Assembly (NCBI RefSeq): GCF_039655875.1
Contig: NZ_JBBYXK010000003.1
Location: 310,001 to 374,000 of the forward strand
Source: Emcibacter sp. SYSU 3D8
GTDB lineage: Bacteria; Pseudomonadota; Alphaproteobacteria; SMXS01
Reading direction: 5' to 3'
DNA length: 64,000 nucleotides
The notes under the pieces: generated by a model
Seen by the model: the letters and a program-made list of their open reading frames with translations, nothing else
The model's database searches: none
What the model was told of the DNA's origin: nothing
Translations under genes and position numbers: made by a program
In this document: positions 17,765 through 26,989 of the stretch, one piece after another
Numbering within the stretch: position 1 is the first letter of the stretch
Layout: each line of letters begins with the position of its first letter

Positions 17765-19150
17765 TTATTCGGCGGCCACGGCCGTATGCGGATTGCTCGG
17801 CACGGCGCGCTTGCCCTTGCCTTCGATGTATTCGTCGATGACCTCGTGGTAGCGGCGAATGCGCGCTTCCTGGCCCGACAGGTACACGCCCTTGAAGGCG
17901 CGGCTGCGGAAGCCAAGCTGCTGGCCGGTGGTCACGCCCATGTCCTGGTCGATCAGCAGGCCCAGGCTCTGCTCGCCGTAATTGAACACTTCGTGTTCCA
18001 CATCCTCGCCGGCCTTGAACACGCCGTTGGGCGTGTAGATCGGCGTGTCGAGATCCTTCGGCACCGGCGAGTACCACCAGTGGTCGAACACGCTCTGGGT
18101 CGGGTCGGTCGGGTGCGGCCGGGCGCGCAGGAAGTGGAAGCCCGTCGCCCACAGCGACACCGCGAAGTTGGGGAACAGGAAGTAGTGATAGACGTCGGTG
18201 AGCTGATGGTCGCGCAGGTTCTGGAAGTGGTTGTAGCCGCGTGACGGGCCCAGCTTGCGCATGGCCTGCTGGATGGCTTCGCGGGTCTCGTATTCGCGGC
18301 CGCCGCGGAACTCGTCGGGATCCAGCTCCCACAGGCGAAGCTGGCGCTCCAGCACCGGCTCGATCTTCACCTGGCCGCCGTTCCACTCCATCTGCTTCGA
18401 CGGCTTGCCCGACTGCATCCACATGCGGGCATGGCCCTCGGGCGCCATGTCGTACTGGGTCGACAGATAGCTTTCCTCGGTCTTGCCGGCCGCCTGCGGG
18501 TGAACCGTGGGCAGGTGATAGGATTCGTTGAAGTTGTCGATGATCACCTTCCAGTTGATCGGCGCGGTGCAGGTCTGCGCCAGATAGCGCTTCCAGTGAT
18601 CCATCTCGTAGGCCGACCATTCGTCCCACAGCGGGCCGAGATATTCCTGCAGCGACACGCAATCCGGGTCCATGTTGACCCAGATGAAGCCGGCGAACAC
18701 CTCGCAGCGGATCTCGTTCAGGGTCAGCTTGCCGCAGGGATCGCCCTCGGGGAAATCCTCGGGGTCCAGCGCGAAGGTCAGCTGGCCGTCGATTTCCCAG
18801 CGCCAGCCGTGATAGGGGCAGGTGAAGGCGTCGACCGTGCCAACATCGTTGAAGATCAGGCGGGCACCGCGGTGCTGGCACACATTGTAGAACGCGCGGA
18901 TGCCGCCGTCCTCCTGGCGCACCATCAGGATCGATTCCGGGCCGACCTCTTCCTGCTGGTAATCGCCGGTCTCGGGAATTTCGTCGGCGCGGCCGAGCAG
19001 CAGCCACACCTTGGTCCACATGTGTTCCCACTCCTCCTCGAAGAACTCCTTCGAGTGATAGCGGAAGCCCTCGATCTTGCTGCCCTTGAAGGTTGGCGCC
19101 GGATAGCGGGGCGCGGGCTCCTTGGCCCAGGCGGGATTCGGTGTGGTCAT
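17765..19150 (-). CDS. Rieske [2Fe-2S] ring-hydroxylating oxygenase, alpha subunit type
   Basis: A non-heme iron oxygenase component of about 461 residues. The Rieske cluster motif is CQHRGARL followed 16 residues later by CPYHGW (about 90-118). The mononuclear iron site is in NFNESYHLPTVHP (~205-217), with the two His ligands. No beta subunit, ferredoxin or reductase gene adjoins, which fits the alpha-only (homotrimeric) type of Rieske oxygenase. The ATG at 19150 was preferred because GGGGAG lies 8 bases ahead of it; an ATG six bases further upstream (19156) sits only 2 bases from that site. It is closely similar to the protein at 19633-21009 and ends in the same type of terminator. Substrate unknown. 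Confidence 0.95.
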   Translation of the reverse strand: MTTPNPAWAKEPAPRYPAPTFKGSKIEGFRYHSKEFFEEEWEHMWTKVWLLLGRADEIPETGDYQQEEVGPESILMVRQEDGGIRAFYNVCQHRGARLIFNDVGTVDAFTCPYHGWRWEIDGQLTFALDPEDFPEGDPCGKLTLNEIRCEVFAGFIWVNMDPDCVSLQEYLGPLWDEWSAYEMDHWKRYLAQTCTAPINWKVIIDNFNESYHLPTVHPQAAGKTEESYLSTQYDMAPEGHARMWMQSGKPSKQMEWNGGQVKIEPVLERQLRLWELDPDEFRGGREYETREAIQQAMRKLGPSRGYNHFQNLRDHQLTDVYHYFLFPNFAVSLWATGFHFLRARPHPTDPTQSVFDHWWYSPVPKDLDTPIYTPNGVFKAGEDVEHEVFNYGEQSLGLLIDQDMGVTTGQQLGFRSRAFKGVYLSGQEARIRRYHEVIDEYIEGKGKRAVPSNPHTAVAAE

Positions 19151-19273
19151 GGACATAACTCCCCGTGAATTGGTGCGCCATTATCGGTCCGGCGGCGCAT
19201 TTCTGTCACCTGTTGAGTCTGATAGTGCCTGCCGGCGGGTGAAACCGCCGGGCCCGCCGCTCGTTAACGTCAC

Positions 19274-19585
19274 ATGAAGACCCCCTCGGAAGGCGCCGGC
19301 TCGCCGCTGCTGTATCTCGTCTGGTTTGACGGGCTTCCGCCGGACGAGCGTCCGGCGCTTGCCTGGGCGGGCGATGCTCATCCGCTCGCCGACCATCTCT
19401 GGCTCGTGCGAAGTTCTCTGACCCGGTCGCGGCTCTATCACGCCACGAAGCGGCAGCTGCCGGCCGGGGCGGCGCTGCTGGTGGCGCCGCTCGACGATCG
19501 TCCCGAGGGCTGGCCCAAGTTCAAGGGGATGACCGCCGGCGCTCTGGCATGGCTCCGCAGGTCGGGCCGCCGGGCGCTTGCGTGA
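19274..19585 (+). CDS. Small hypothetical protein
   Basis: A 103-residue protein with no family that I recognise. It starts with ATG at 19274 and has a protein-like, hydrophobic-rich sequence (LLYLVWFDGLPPDERPAL; HLWLVRSSLTRSRLYHATKRQLP; ALLVAPLDDRPEGWPKFKGM). The alternating strands and helices suggest a small alpha/beta domain, without a signal peptide or membrane segment. It is wedged between the two Rieske genes on the opposite strand, and converges on the second one with the shared terminator at 19588-19614 between them. Confidence 0.65.
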   Translation: MKTPSEGAGSPLLYLVWFDGLPPDERPALAWAGDAHPLADHLWLVRSSLTRSRLYHATKRQLPAGAALLVAPLDDRPEGWPKFKGMTAGALAWLRRSGRRALA

Positions 19586-19587
19586 AC

Positions 19588-19614
19588 AAAAAAGGGGCGC
19601 CGAAGCGCCCCTTT
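19588..19614 (-). terminator. Rho-independent terminator (UUCG loop) of second Rieske gene
   Basis: AAAAAAGGGGCGC-CGAA-GCGCCCCTTT. On the minus strand this is a GGGGCGC/GCGCCCC stem with a cUUCGg loop followed by six T. It lies 18 bases behind the Rieske stop codon at 19633 and can also serve the convergent small gene ending at 19585. Its core is the same as that of the terminator at 17718-17743. Confidence 0.9.
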
Positions 19615-19632
19615 CCGGCCCGTTGTGTCGGT

Positions 19633-21009
19633 TTATTCCGCCGCGATGGCGCTCGAGCGCTTCGGCGCGGGGCGCTTGCCCTCGATATATTCGTCGATCA
19701 CCTCGTGATAGCGCCGGATGCGGTGCTCCTGCTTCGCCAGGTACACGCCCTTGTAGGCGCGGCTGCGGAAGCCCAGCTGCTGTCCGGTGGTGATGCCCAT
19801 GTCCTGGTCGATCAGGGTCGACAGGCTGCGGTCCAGATAGTTGAACACCTCGTGCTCGACCTCGGCGTCACGCTCGACCGGGCCGTTGATGGTCATCACC
19901 GGCGTGGTCAGGCCCTCGGGCGCCGGCGCGTACCACCAATTGTCGAACAGGCACTGGCCCGGATCGGTCGGGTGCGGCCGGGCGCGCAGGAAGTGGAAGC
20001 CGTCCGCCCACACCGACACCGCGAAGTTCGGGAAGATCGTGTAGTGGTAGGTATCGGTAAGCTGATGGTCCTTGAGGTTGTCGAACTGGGTGTAGCCCAT
20101 CTCCTTGCCCTTTTCCCGCATGGCCTTCTGCAGCGCCTCGCGGGTCTCGAACTCGCGGCCGCCCCGGAAATCGTCGGGATCAAGACCCCACTGTTCCAGC
20201 AGGAACGCCAGGCCGGGCTTCAGCAATTCGTCGTCGCCGCGCTTGGCCAGCGAATGCGACGGCGTGCCCGACTGCATCCACATGCGGTTGTGACCCTCTT
20301 CCGACATGTCGAACTGGGTCCACTGGTAGTTTTCCTCGACCACGCCGTCGACCTGCGGATGCACGGTCGGCAGGTGATAGGATTCGTTGAAATTGTCGAG
20401 CACCACTTTCCAGTTGCACGGCACCGTCGCGGTCAGCGCCAGGTAGCGCTTCCAGGTGTGGATCTCGTAGGCGTTCCAGTCGTCCCAGATCGGGCCGAGA
20501 TAGTCCTTCAGCGGCACGCAGTCCGGATCCATGTTGACCCAGATGAAACCGGCGAAGGTGTCGCAGGGGATCTCGTTCAGGGTCAGCTTGCCGCACGGGT
20601 CGCCCTCGGGGAAATCCTCGGGGTCGAGCGCGAAGGTCAAGGTGCCGTCGATCTCCCAGCGCCAGCCGTGATACGGGCAGGTAAAGGCGTCGACCGTGCC
20701 CAGCTCGTTGAACACCAGGCGGGCGCCGCGATGCTGGCACACATTGTAGAAGGCGCGGATGCCGCCATCGGCCTGGCGCACCATCAGGATGGATTCGGGG
20801 CCGACCTCTTCCTGCTGGTAGTCGCCGACTTCCGGGATCTCGTCCTCGCGGCCCAGCAGCAGCCATACCTTGGTCCACATGTTCTCCCACTCGTCATGGA
20901 AGAATTCCTTGGAATGATAGCGGTAGCCCGGGATGGTCTGACCCTTGAGATGCGGCTCTGACCACTTCTCGGCGGGCTGTGCGTACCAGGCGGCGTTATG
21001 GACGGTCAT
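19633..21009 (-). CDS. Rieske [2Fe-2S] ring-hydroxylating oxygenase, alpha subunit type
   Basis: A 458-residue paralogue of the protein at 17765-19150. The Rieske motif CQHRGARL...CPYHGW and the catalytic iron motif NFNESYHLPTVHP are identical in both, and long stretches such as the DPEDFPEGDPCGKLTLNEI block are shared. This suggests a tandem duplication followed by divergence, mostly in the C-terminal substrate domain. The ATG at 21009 has GGGGAG nine bases upstream. It is divergent from a LuxR-type gene (205-base gap) that may regulate it. Electron-transfer partners must be encoded elsewhere. Confidence 0.95.
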   Translation of the reverse strand: MTVHNAAWYAQPAEKWSEPHLKGQTIPGYRYHSKEFFHDEWENMWTKVWLLLGREDEIPEVGDYQQEEVGPESILMVRQADGGIRAFYNVCQHRGARLVFNELGTVDAFTCPYHGWRWEIDGTLTFALDPEDFPEGDPCGKLTLNEIPCDTFAGFIWVNMDPDCVPLKDYLGPIWDDWNAYEIHTWKRYLALTATVPCNWKVVLDNFNESYHLPTVHPQVDGVVEENYQWTQFDMSEEGHNRMWMQSGTPSHSLAKRGDDELLKPGLAFLLEQWGLDPDDFRGGREFETREALQKAMREKGKEMGYTQFDNLKDHQLTDTYHYTIFPNFAVSVWADGFHFLRARPHPTDPGQCLFDNWWYAPAPEGLTTPVMTINGPVERDAEVEHEVFNYLDRSLSTLIDQDMGITTGQQLGFRSRAYKGVYLAKQEHRIRRYHEVIDEYIEGKRPAPKRSSAIAAE

Positions 21010-21214
21010 GCGGTCGGTCTCCCCGTTCGGTCTTGCGTGGCGCCAATATGCCACAGGTTGACGCGGTCAGGCGAGACCATCGCTGCACATACGTTTAATT
21101 TGCCGCTGCATCCGTGCAATCAAAGCCATCCGGTGACCGGTCGTGGTTCGTGACGCACGGCAGGCGCTTCGCTATCATCAGGCCCAGCGCGTTGACTTCA
21201 AAGGGGAGACAGAC

Positions 21215-22003
21215 ATGGCGGCCGGCGAGTCCGATCCACTGGCTTCGTTGTTGCGTACGCTGGAGCGGACCCGCGATACCGAACAGGCCGTGGAGATCGC
21301 CAAGGACATCGGCGCGGTGATCGGCCTGCCCTATCCCTCCTGCATCGCCGATTATTCCGACCCGATGCTGACCCGCGCGCCCGACGGGCGCACCTATGCG
21401 GAGCTGTTCGGCTGGGGCGCCGATTTCCGCGAGGACTGGGAGCGCAACCGGCTGAACCTGATCAGCCCCATCGCCAATGTATGCCGCTATTCCACCCGGC
21501 CGTTCGTGTGGCGCTCGAAGGACATCGTCACCATGTCGCCGCTGACATCCGATACCCGCGGCAAGCACTGGCACCTGACGCCCGAGCGGCAGATCGCCGG
21601 CGGCCTCACCATTCCGGTGCATCTGCCGCTGGGGCGCGTCGCCTCGATGAGCTGGGTGGCGCGGACCGAGGCGCGGCCATTCGAGCAGGTGCTGGAGGAC
21701 TATTCCACCCAGCTCCGGCTCGCCGCGATCCTGTTCCTCGACATCGTCGCCCAGCAGGACATGGACGCGCCCACCGTCACCGCCGGCACGGGCGACACCG
21801 GCCTGTCCGCGCGCGAGGTCGAGTGCCTGTCCTGGGTGGCGCTGGGCAAGACCGACGGCGAGATCGCCACCATCATCAACCGGTCCGTGCCCACGGTGCG
21901 CTTCCACCTGGAAAACGCCATGAAGAAGCTCAACGTGCATAACCGCACCCAGGCGGCGGCACTGGCGGCGCAGGCCGGCATCCTCGGCTCGCTGCTGCAG
22001 TGA
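21215..22003 (+). CDS. LuxR family transcriptional regulator (autoinducer-binding type)
   Basis: A 262-residue two-domain activator. The N-terminal half (residues ~15-165) fits the LuxR autoinducer-binding fold (YPSCIADYSDPM; ISPIANVCRYSTRPFVW; GGLTIPVHLPLGRVASMSW). The C-terminal GerE-type HTH is clear (LSAREVECLSWVALGKTDGEIA, INRSVPTVRFHLENAMKKLNVHNRTQAAA). ATG at 21215 is preceded by AAGGGGAG. No luxI synthase gene is in the window, so it is a LuxR solo here. It lies between a divergent Rieske gene and a co-directional acyl-CoA dehydrogenase. It may sense an acyl-homoserine lactone or another acyl compound; this is inference. Confidence 0.92.
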   Translation: MAAGESDPLASLLRTLERTRDTEQAVEIAKDIGAVIGLPYPSCIADYSDPMLTRAPDGRTYAELFGWGADFREDWERNRLNLISPIANVCRYSTRPFVWRSKDIVTMSPLTSDTRGKHWHLTPERQIAGGLTIPVHLPLGRVASMSWVARTEARPFEQVLEDYSTQLRLAAILFLDIVAQQDMDAPTVTAGTGDTGLSAREVECLSWVALGKTDGEIATIINRSVPTVRFHLENAMKKLNVHNRTQAAALAAQAGILGSLLQ

Positions 22004-22096
22004 CCGCTCGCCTGCACACGTAACTTATCCTTGTTTCCCCCGGCCAAACGGCCGATGAATACGGCCGCGAAAGAGCCAGTTTGAAGGGAGACACCG

Positions 22097-23314
<1,218 letters not shown>

Positions 23315-23335
23315 CGGCCGGTACACGGACGACGG

Positions 23336-23363
23336 AAAAGGGCGCGGCCTACGCGCCCTTTTT
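23336..23363. terminator. Bidirectional rho-independent terminator
   Basis: AAAAGGGCGCG-GCCTA-CGCGCCCTTTTT is an 11-bp perfect stem with a 5-base loop and T-runs on both strands. It lies between the convergent acyl-CoA dehydrogenase (stop 23314) and the metallo-beta-lactamase/rhodanese gene (stop 23407), and can end both transcripts. Confidence 0.92.
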
Positions 23364-23406
23364 CATGCCGTCCGCCTGGCAGAGGCAGCGTCCTTGAAAT
23401 GGAAAT

Positions 23407-24759
23407 TCAGCCTTGTGCGGCCTTCCAGGCGCCCATCGAGCCAAGATAGATATCGAGATTGGCGAAACCCTGGCTGGCAAGCCAGCCTGCCGCGACCGTC
23501 GCGCGCATCCCGCTGGCGCACATCAGCGTATAGGACATGCTCTTGTCGAGGTCGCGGTAGCGCTCGTTGAGTGTGCCGACATAGATATGCTCCGACCCGG
23601 CAATCGCGTCCGAGGCCCGCTCGTCGGCGTCCCGTACATCGAGCAACGTCCAGGTGTTCCTGTCCTCGCGTAACCGCCGGGCCACTTCGGGCGTCCCGAT
23701 CATGGGAACAGCGTCCATTTTCTCGCCCTTCGCCGCCGCGCCTACCACCCCGACATAGCCGCCGATCACCTTGTCCAGCGCGATCCGGCTGAGGTGCTCC
23801 ATGGCCGCGCAAAGCTGGCTCGCATCGGACGCAATGAGGACGACCGTGTCATTTTCCCGGATAAACCAGCCGGCGAAGGCGGAAATCATGTCCACGGGGA
23901 GGCTCATGCTTCCCGGCAGATGGCCCGAGGCGTACGCCATCGGATCGCGAATATCGACCAGATGGTCGGCGCCCGCCGCCTTGAGTTCATCAAGCGAAAG
24001 GCTGCGCGGTCTCATCACTCGCGGTGCTTGCTTGCCCCCTTCCAGGTTCAAGCGCCCCATCAGCCGGAAGTAGGGCGGCTGATAGTGGTTCTCGTTCACC
24101 TTGAGGCGAATGAACTCATCCCGGTCCGTGATCCGCAGGCGGGGGTTGTTGCGGCGCTCGTGGCCCAGCGTGGAAAATTCCCGCTCCGCCATGCCGGAGC
24201 CGCAGACGGAGCCCGCTCCGTGCGCCGGATACAGGATCGTCTGATCGCCCAGGCGAAGAATCTTTTGCAGCGAGTCGAACAGGAGGCCCGCGACTTCTTC
24301 TTTGCGATCCGGGTAGAAGTCGGCCCTTCCCACGTCGCCCACAAACAGTGCATCTCCCGTGAACACACCCACGGGGCCATCGGGATAGTCCTTGTCATGA
24401 AGCACGAAGGCGAGATGGTCGTAGGTGTGGCCGGGCGTCTCGAGCACTTCGACGATGAGTTGCCCGATCTGGAAGCGGTCACCGTCCCTGGCGGTGTCCG
24501 CATAAACGACATCGCCATCGGCATTGGGGCCGTGCAGCACCTGCGCCCCGGTCATGCGCGCAAGCACCGGAGCGCCCGAGACCAGATCCTCGTTGCGGTG
24601 GGTTTCGACTATGTAGGTGATCTCAAGGCCCTCGGCACGTGCCTTTTCGACGTATATTTCGCAGTCGCGCCGGGGGTCGACCACCATCGCCTTGCCCCCG
24701 GACCCGACCAGGTAGGAAAGGTGCGAGAGTCCGGGCGTCTTGATTTTCTCGAGCAGCAT
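23407..24759 (-). CDS. Metallo-beta-lactamase fold protein fused to two rhodanese domains
   Basis: A 450-residue cytoplasmic fusion. The N-terminal metallo-beta-lactamase domain (~1-245) resembles persulfide dioxygenases and CstB-type proteins, with TPGHTYDH, FTGDALFVGDVGR and YPAHGAGS. The usual HxHxDH metal motif reads HRNEDL, so two of its three His are missing. Two rhodanese domains follow (~262-345 and ~355-450). The first has no Cys at its loop (ASDASQL); the second keeps the catalytic Cys (MCASGMRA). The expected role is oxidation or transfer of sulfane sulfur. ATG at 24759 was chosen because GAAGGAG lies seven bases ahead of it. Confidence 0.9.
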   Translation of the reverse strand: MLLEKIKTPGLSHLSYLVGSGGKAMVVDPRRDCEIYVEKARAEGLEITYIVETHRNEDLVSGAPVLARMTGAQVLHGPNADGDVVYADTARDGDRFQIGQLIVEVLETPGHTYDHLAFVLHDKDYPDGPVGVFTGDALFVGDVGRADFYPDRKEEVAGLLFDSLQKILRLGDQTILYPAHGAGSVCGSGMAEREFSTLGHERRNNPRLRITDRDEFIRLKVNENHYQPPYFRLMGRLNLEGGKQAPRVMRPRSLSLDELKAAGADHLVDIRDPMAYASGHLPGSMSLPVDMISAFAGWFIRENDTVVLIASDASQLCAAMEHLSRIALDKVIGGYVGVVGAAAKGEKMDAVPMIGTPEVARRLREDRNTWTLLDVRDADERASDAIAGSEHIYVGTLNERYRDLDKSMSYTLMCASGMRATVAAGWLASQGFANLDIYLGSMGAWKAAQG

Positions 24760-24913
24760 TGCGTCTCCTTCCGGTTGCACATTAATGCTCACGTTTCAGG
24801 TGATGTTCCGGTTTCACCGGTCGTTGAACTCAAGTGACGGCAGATTTCCGGGAACGCAGGCCATGACGGTCCTGGGCAAGGTGCACGCCCGTGCCCCTTG
24901 GACAGCCGGTGCC

Positions 24914-25915
24914 CTAGAAGCGCATGGGCAGAGACATGCCGATTGTCACGTCGGGACTGTCCGGCGTCACGCCGAACGCTCCGCTGACAGTTAGGAAGAC
25001 GTTCCGGCTCAGCACGACGCCGACTCCCAGTTCAACCGCTCCTTGGGTTTCCCGGGTGCCGGGAAGTTTGGTGCCGCCAACGGCAGCCCGGCCTTCAAAT
25101 GAAAAATTGAACCCGGTGTTCAACGAGATGTCAGGCGTTACCGCCAGGCTGACGCCAACATTGAGGCCGAAGATCCCGCTGCGGTCCAGGTCGATGCCCC
25201 GGATCGTCTCCCCGATGAAGTCGGAATAGCTGGCAGTGCCATAGAAAGCGATCGGCGCGATGCTCCTGGTAACGGATAACTGGCCGGTCAGCACGTGAAA
25301 GCCGTTGCCCAGGGGCACGGGCGTGGACCCGAAATCTGCGCCCGTCGGCGCCGTATAGCGGACGCTCGCCACCACCGAGGGACGGTTTTCGGTCTGGCTC
25401 AAGAGCGACTTCCAGACCGTGAACGACACGTCTCCCAGGCCGGTGTTGTTCCCGCCGGCGGGCGCCTCACGGTGCAGTAGCGGAACACTGGCTCCCACCA
25501 TCCAGCCGCCCTTGAGACCGGCCCGGGCATCAAGGCCCAGGCCATAAATGTTCTGGGCGGGGGCCATGAATCCGCCGCCGGCCCGGCTCCAGACGAGACT
25601 GGGTGCCACCTCGATGATTCCAGGCGGCAGGACGGCGGTGCCACGGCGCACCAGGGTTCTTTCCAGCGCCCTGTCCTGTTCGGGGTCGTCCGCTTCGAAT
25701 CTGGGTGCATCGGCGGACGCCGCCGGTGGTGGAATCTTGCGGCCGCCAAGCTCGGCCTCGAGGGTCTCTATCCGCTGTTTCAACAATCCGTTGATCTGTT
25801 TCTGCGCCGCCAGCTCGGCCTTTACCTGTTCAAGCGTCTCGGCGGCAGCCGGGCCCGCCGCGCAAAGGCACGCGCAGGTCAGCAGCAGAAGCACGATGCG
25901 ATAACACCCTGTCAC
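24914..25915 (-). CDS. Outer-membrane beta-barrel with N-terminal coiled coil (FapF-like)
   Basis: A 333-residue exported protein. It has a signal peptide (residues ~1-25, ending AGPAAAE), then a heptad-like coiled coil (~27-60: LEQVKAELAAQKQINGLLKQ and on), a Pro-rich linker, and from ~95 a run of amphipathic strands typical of a 10-14-stranded barrel, ending in MSLPMRF with the terminal Phe of outer-membrane proteins. This layout, a periplasmic coiled coil plus barrel, is that of FapF, the amyloid-exporting pore of Pseudomonas, and of general 'transporter' barrels. It overlaps the upstream C39 peptidase gene by 4 bases, so the two are translationally coupled. FapF-like is inferred from architecture and neighbour, not from alignment. 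Confidence 0.85.
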   Translation of the reverse strand: MTGCYRIVLLLLTCACLCAAGPAAAETLEQVKAELAAQKQINGLLKQRIETLEAELGGRKIPPPAASADAPRFEADDPEQDRALERTLVRRGTAVLPPGIIEVAPSLVWSRAGGGFMAPAQNIYGLGLDARAGLKGGWMVGASVPLLHREAPAGGNNTGLGDVSFTVWKSLLSQTENRPSVVASVRYTAPTGADFGSTPVPLGNGFHVLTGQLSVTRSIAPIAFYGTASYSDFIGETIRGIDLDRSGIFGLNVGVSLAVTPDISLNTGFNFSFEGRAAVGGTKLPGTRETQGAVELGVGVVLSRNVFLTVSGAFGVTPDSPDVTIGMSLPMRF

Positions 25916-26466
25916 GGATCACCCCTCCGCATGACGAAAGCCATCCCGCCCATCCATGCCTCCTCGAATTTGTCCCGGCTCAAGGTACGATTTCCATAGG
26001 CGGGATCGGCCAGCCTGACCCGGCCCTTTGGTGTCAGGCCAGCGAAAACCACGTAGTGGTTGTAGCCATGCACCTTTATGGGAACGATGGGGCCGTCGAA
26101 ATGCCGGATGTCCTCGATCGTCATGCCTTTGAACCCAATGGCCCGGTATCCGCGCTCTTCGACGTAGCGTTTCATGTCGAGCATGGAGAATCCGCCGCGA
26201 TGACGGACCTTCAGCGGCTCGGTCTGGCGCAGCAGACCCCCCGCCACTTCCTGCTCGGAAACAGGATCGTTGAAATGATAGGTCAGAACCGTGGCGATGG
26301 CAGCGGCGCCGCAGCTGGTGTCCCATTTCTGGATCACCACGCCGGCCTCGCGCATTTCCTTGAGCGACCGGGTTCCTGTCGCCGCAGCGGACGGGATCGT
26401 CCCGGCGATGGCAAAAGCGGCAACGAGGACTATGCCTGCAAGCCTTTTCAGGAAATCATGCACCAC
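25912..26466 (-). CDS. Periplasmic C39-family cysteine peptidase (FapD-like)
   Basis: A 184-residue exported peptidase. A Sec-type signal peptide (residues ~1-29, ending PSAAA) is followed by the complete C39 triad: Cys52 in WDTSCGAAA, His137 in GYNHYVVF and Asp154 in LADPAYGN. C39 peptidases cut behind double-glycine leaders. Most are fused to ABC exporters, but stand-alone periplasmic ones occur in fap amyloid operons (FapD). Here the gene lies between a small exported protein carrying a Gly-Gly motif, its likely substrate, and a FapF-like barrel. It overlaps the latter by 4 bases (ATGA). The enzyme should be active judging from the intact triad. Confidence 0.92.
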   Translation of the reverse strand: MVHDFLKRLAGIVLVAAFAIAGTIPSAAATGTRSLKEMREAGVVIQKWDTSCGAAAIATVLTYHFNDPVSEQEVAGGLLRQTEPLKVRHRGGFSMLDMKRYVEERGYRAIGFKGMTIEDIRHFDGPIVPIKVHGYNHYVVFAGLTPKGRVRLADPAYGNRTLSRDKFEEAWMGGMAFVMRRGDP

Positions 26467-26477
26467 AGACGCAGTTC

Positions 26478-26517
26478 AAAAAGAGAAGGCGGCATCGACG
26501 CGCGCCAATACCGCCTT
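26478..26517 (-). terminator. Candidate intra-operon attenuator
   Basis: On the minus strand AAGGCGG and CCGCCTT form a 7-bp stem with an 18-base loop, followed directly by CTCTTTTT. It lies between the stop of the small Gly-Gly protein gene (26579) and the start of the C39 peptidase gene (26466). A partial terminator here would make the substrate more abundant than its processing and export machinery. Confidence 0.5.
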
Positions 26518-26578
26518 CAAGGCCGAAGCTGCAAACGCACGGGTGCGTCTGCATTGAGCCAGGCCAGGTCTCCGGAGA

Positions 26579-26989
26579 TCACGGAAGGTTCAGGTTAACC
26601 GTAACGAACCTCGCACCGTGGCCCTTGCCGACCAGGGTCGCATCAACGGTAAGCAAGCCTGGCGGAAGAGGGACAGGCAGAGTGACGCCAACGTCAACAT
26701 CCTGAACGGACGTGACGCCTTCATTGTTCGGGCCCTCTCCAGCATACATCTTCCCGCCCTGTGTCGGCTTGTCGATCGTTTTGTAGATCGGGTTCCCGTT
26801 GGTATCCGTGCCAATGACTTTTCCGGTGACGAGGTACCTGGCGATCACTTGGCCACCCACAACGCTGTCCATTTGCGTGTCGGAAAGCATCATGGGACCG
26901 CTAGCGTTCTGCGGCGTCAGGTCGCCTGCCAGCGCGGGTGCGGCAGCAAGGCAAAGGCCCACGGTCAGTAGTGATATCTTGGTTCGCAT
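26579..26989 (-). CDS. Small Sec-exported protein with leader-like Gly-Gly motif (putative secreted substrate)
   Basis: A 136-residue protein with no family that I can name. It has a clear signal peptide (MRTKISLLTVGLCLAAAPALAG, cleavage after residue ~21). Some 15 residues later comes MLSDTQMDSVVGG, which follows the pattern of double-glycine leaders (LS..QMD.V.GG) recognised by C39 peptidases. The remainder (~90 residues) is free of Cys and rich in Gly, Val, Thr, Asn and Pro, with a repeated VDVGVTLPVPLP / LLTVDATLVG strand pattern and end VTVNLNLP. The adjacent C39 peptidase gene makes it the probable substrate: Sec export first, then cleavage behind GG in the periplasm. ATG at 26989 was chosen for its GGGAG site and signal peptide. 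Confidence 0.82.
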   Translation of the reverse strand: MRTKISLLTVGLCLAAAPALAGDLTPQNASGPMMLSDTQMDSVVGGQVIARYLVTGKVIGTDTNGNPIYKTIDKPTQGGKMYAGEGPNNEGVTSVQDVDVGVTLPVPLPPGLLTVDATLVGKGHGARFVTVNLNLP

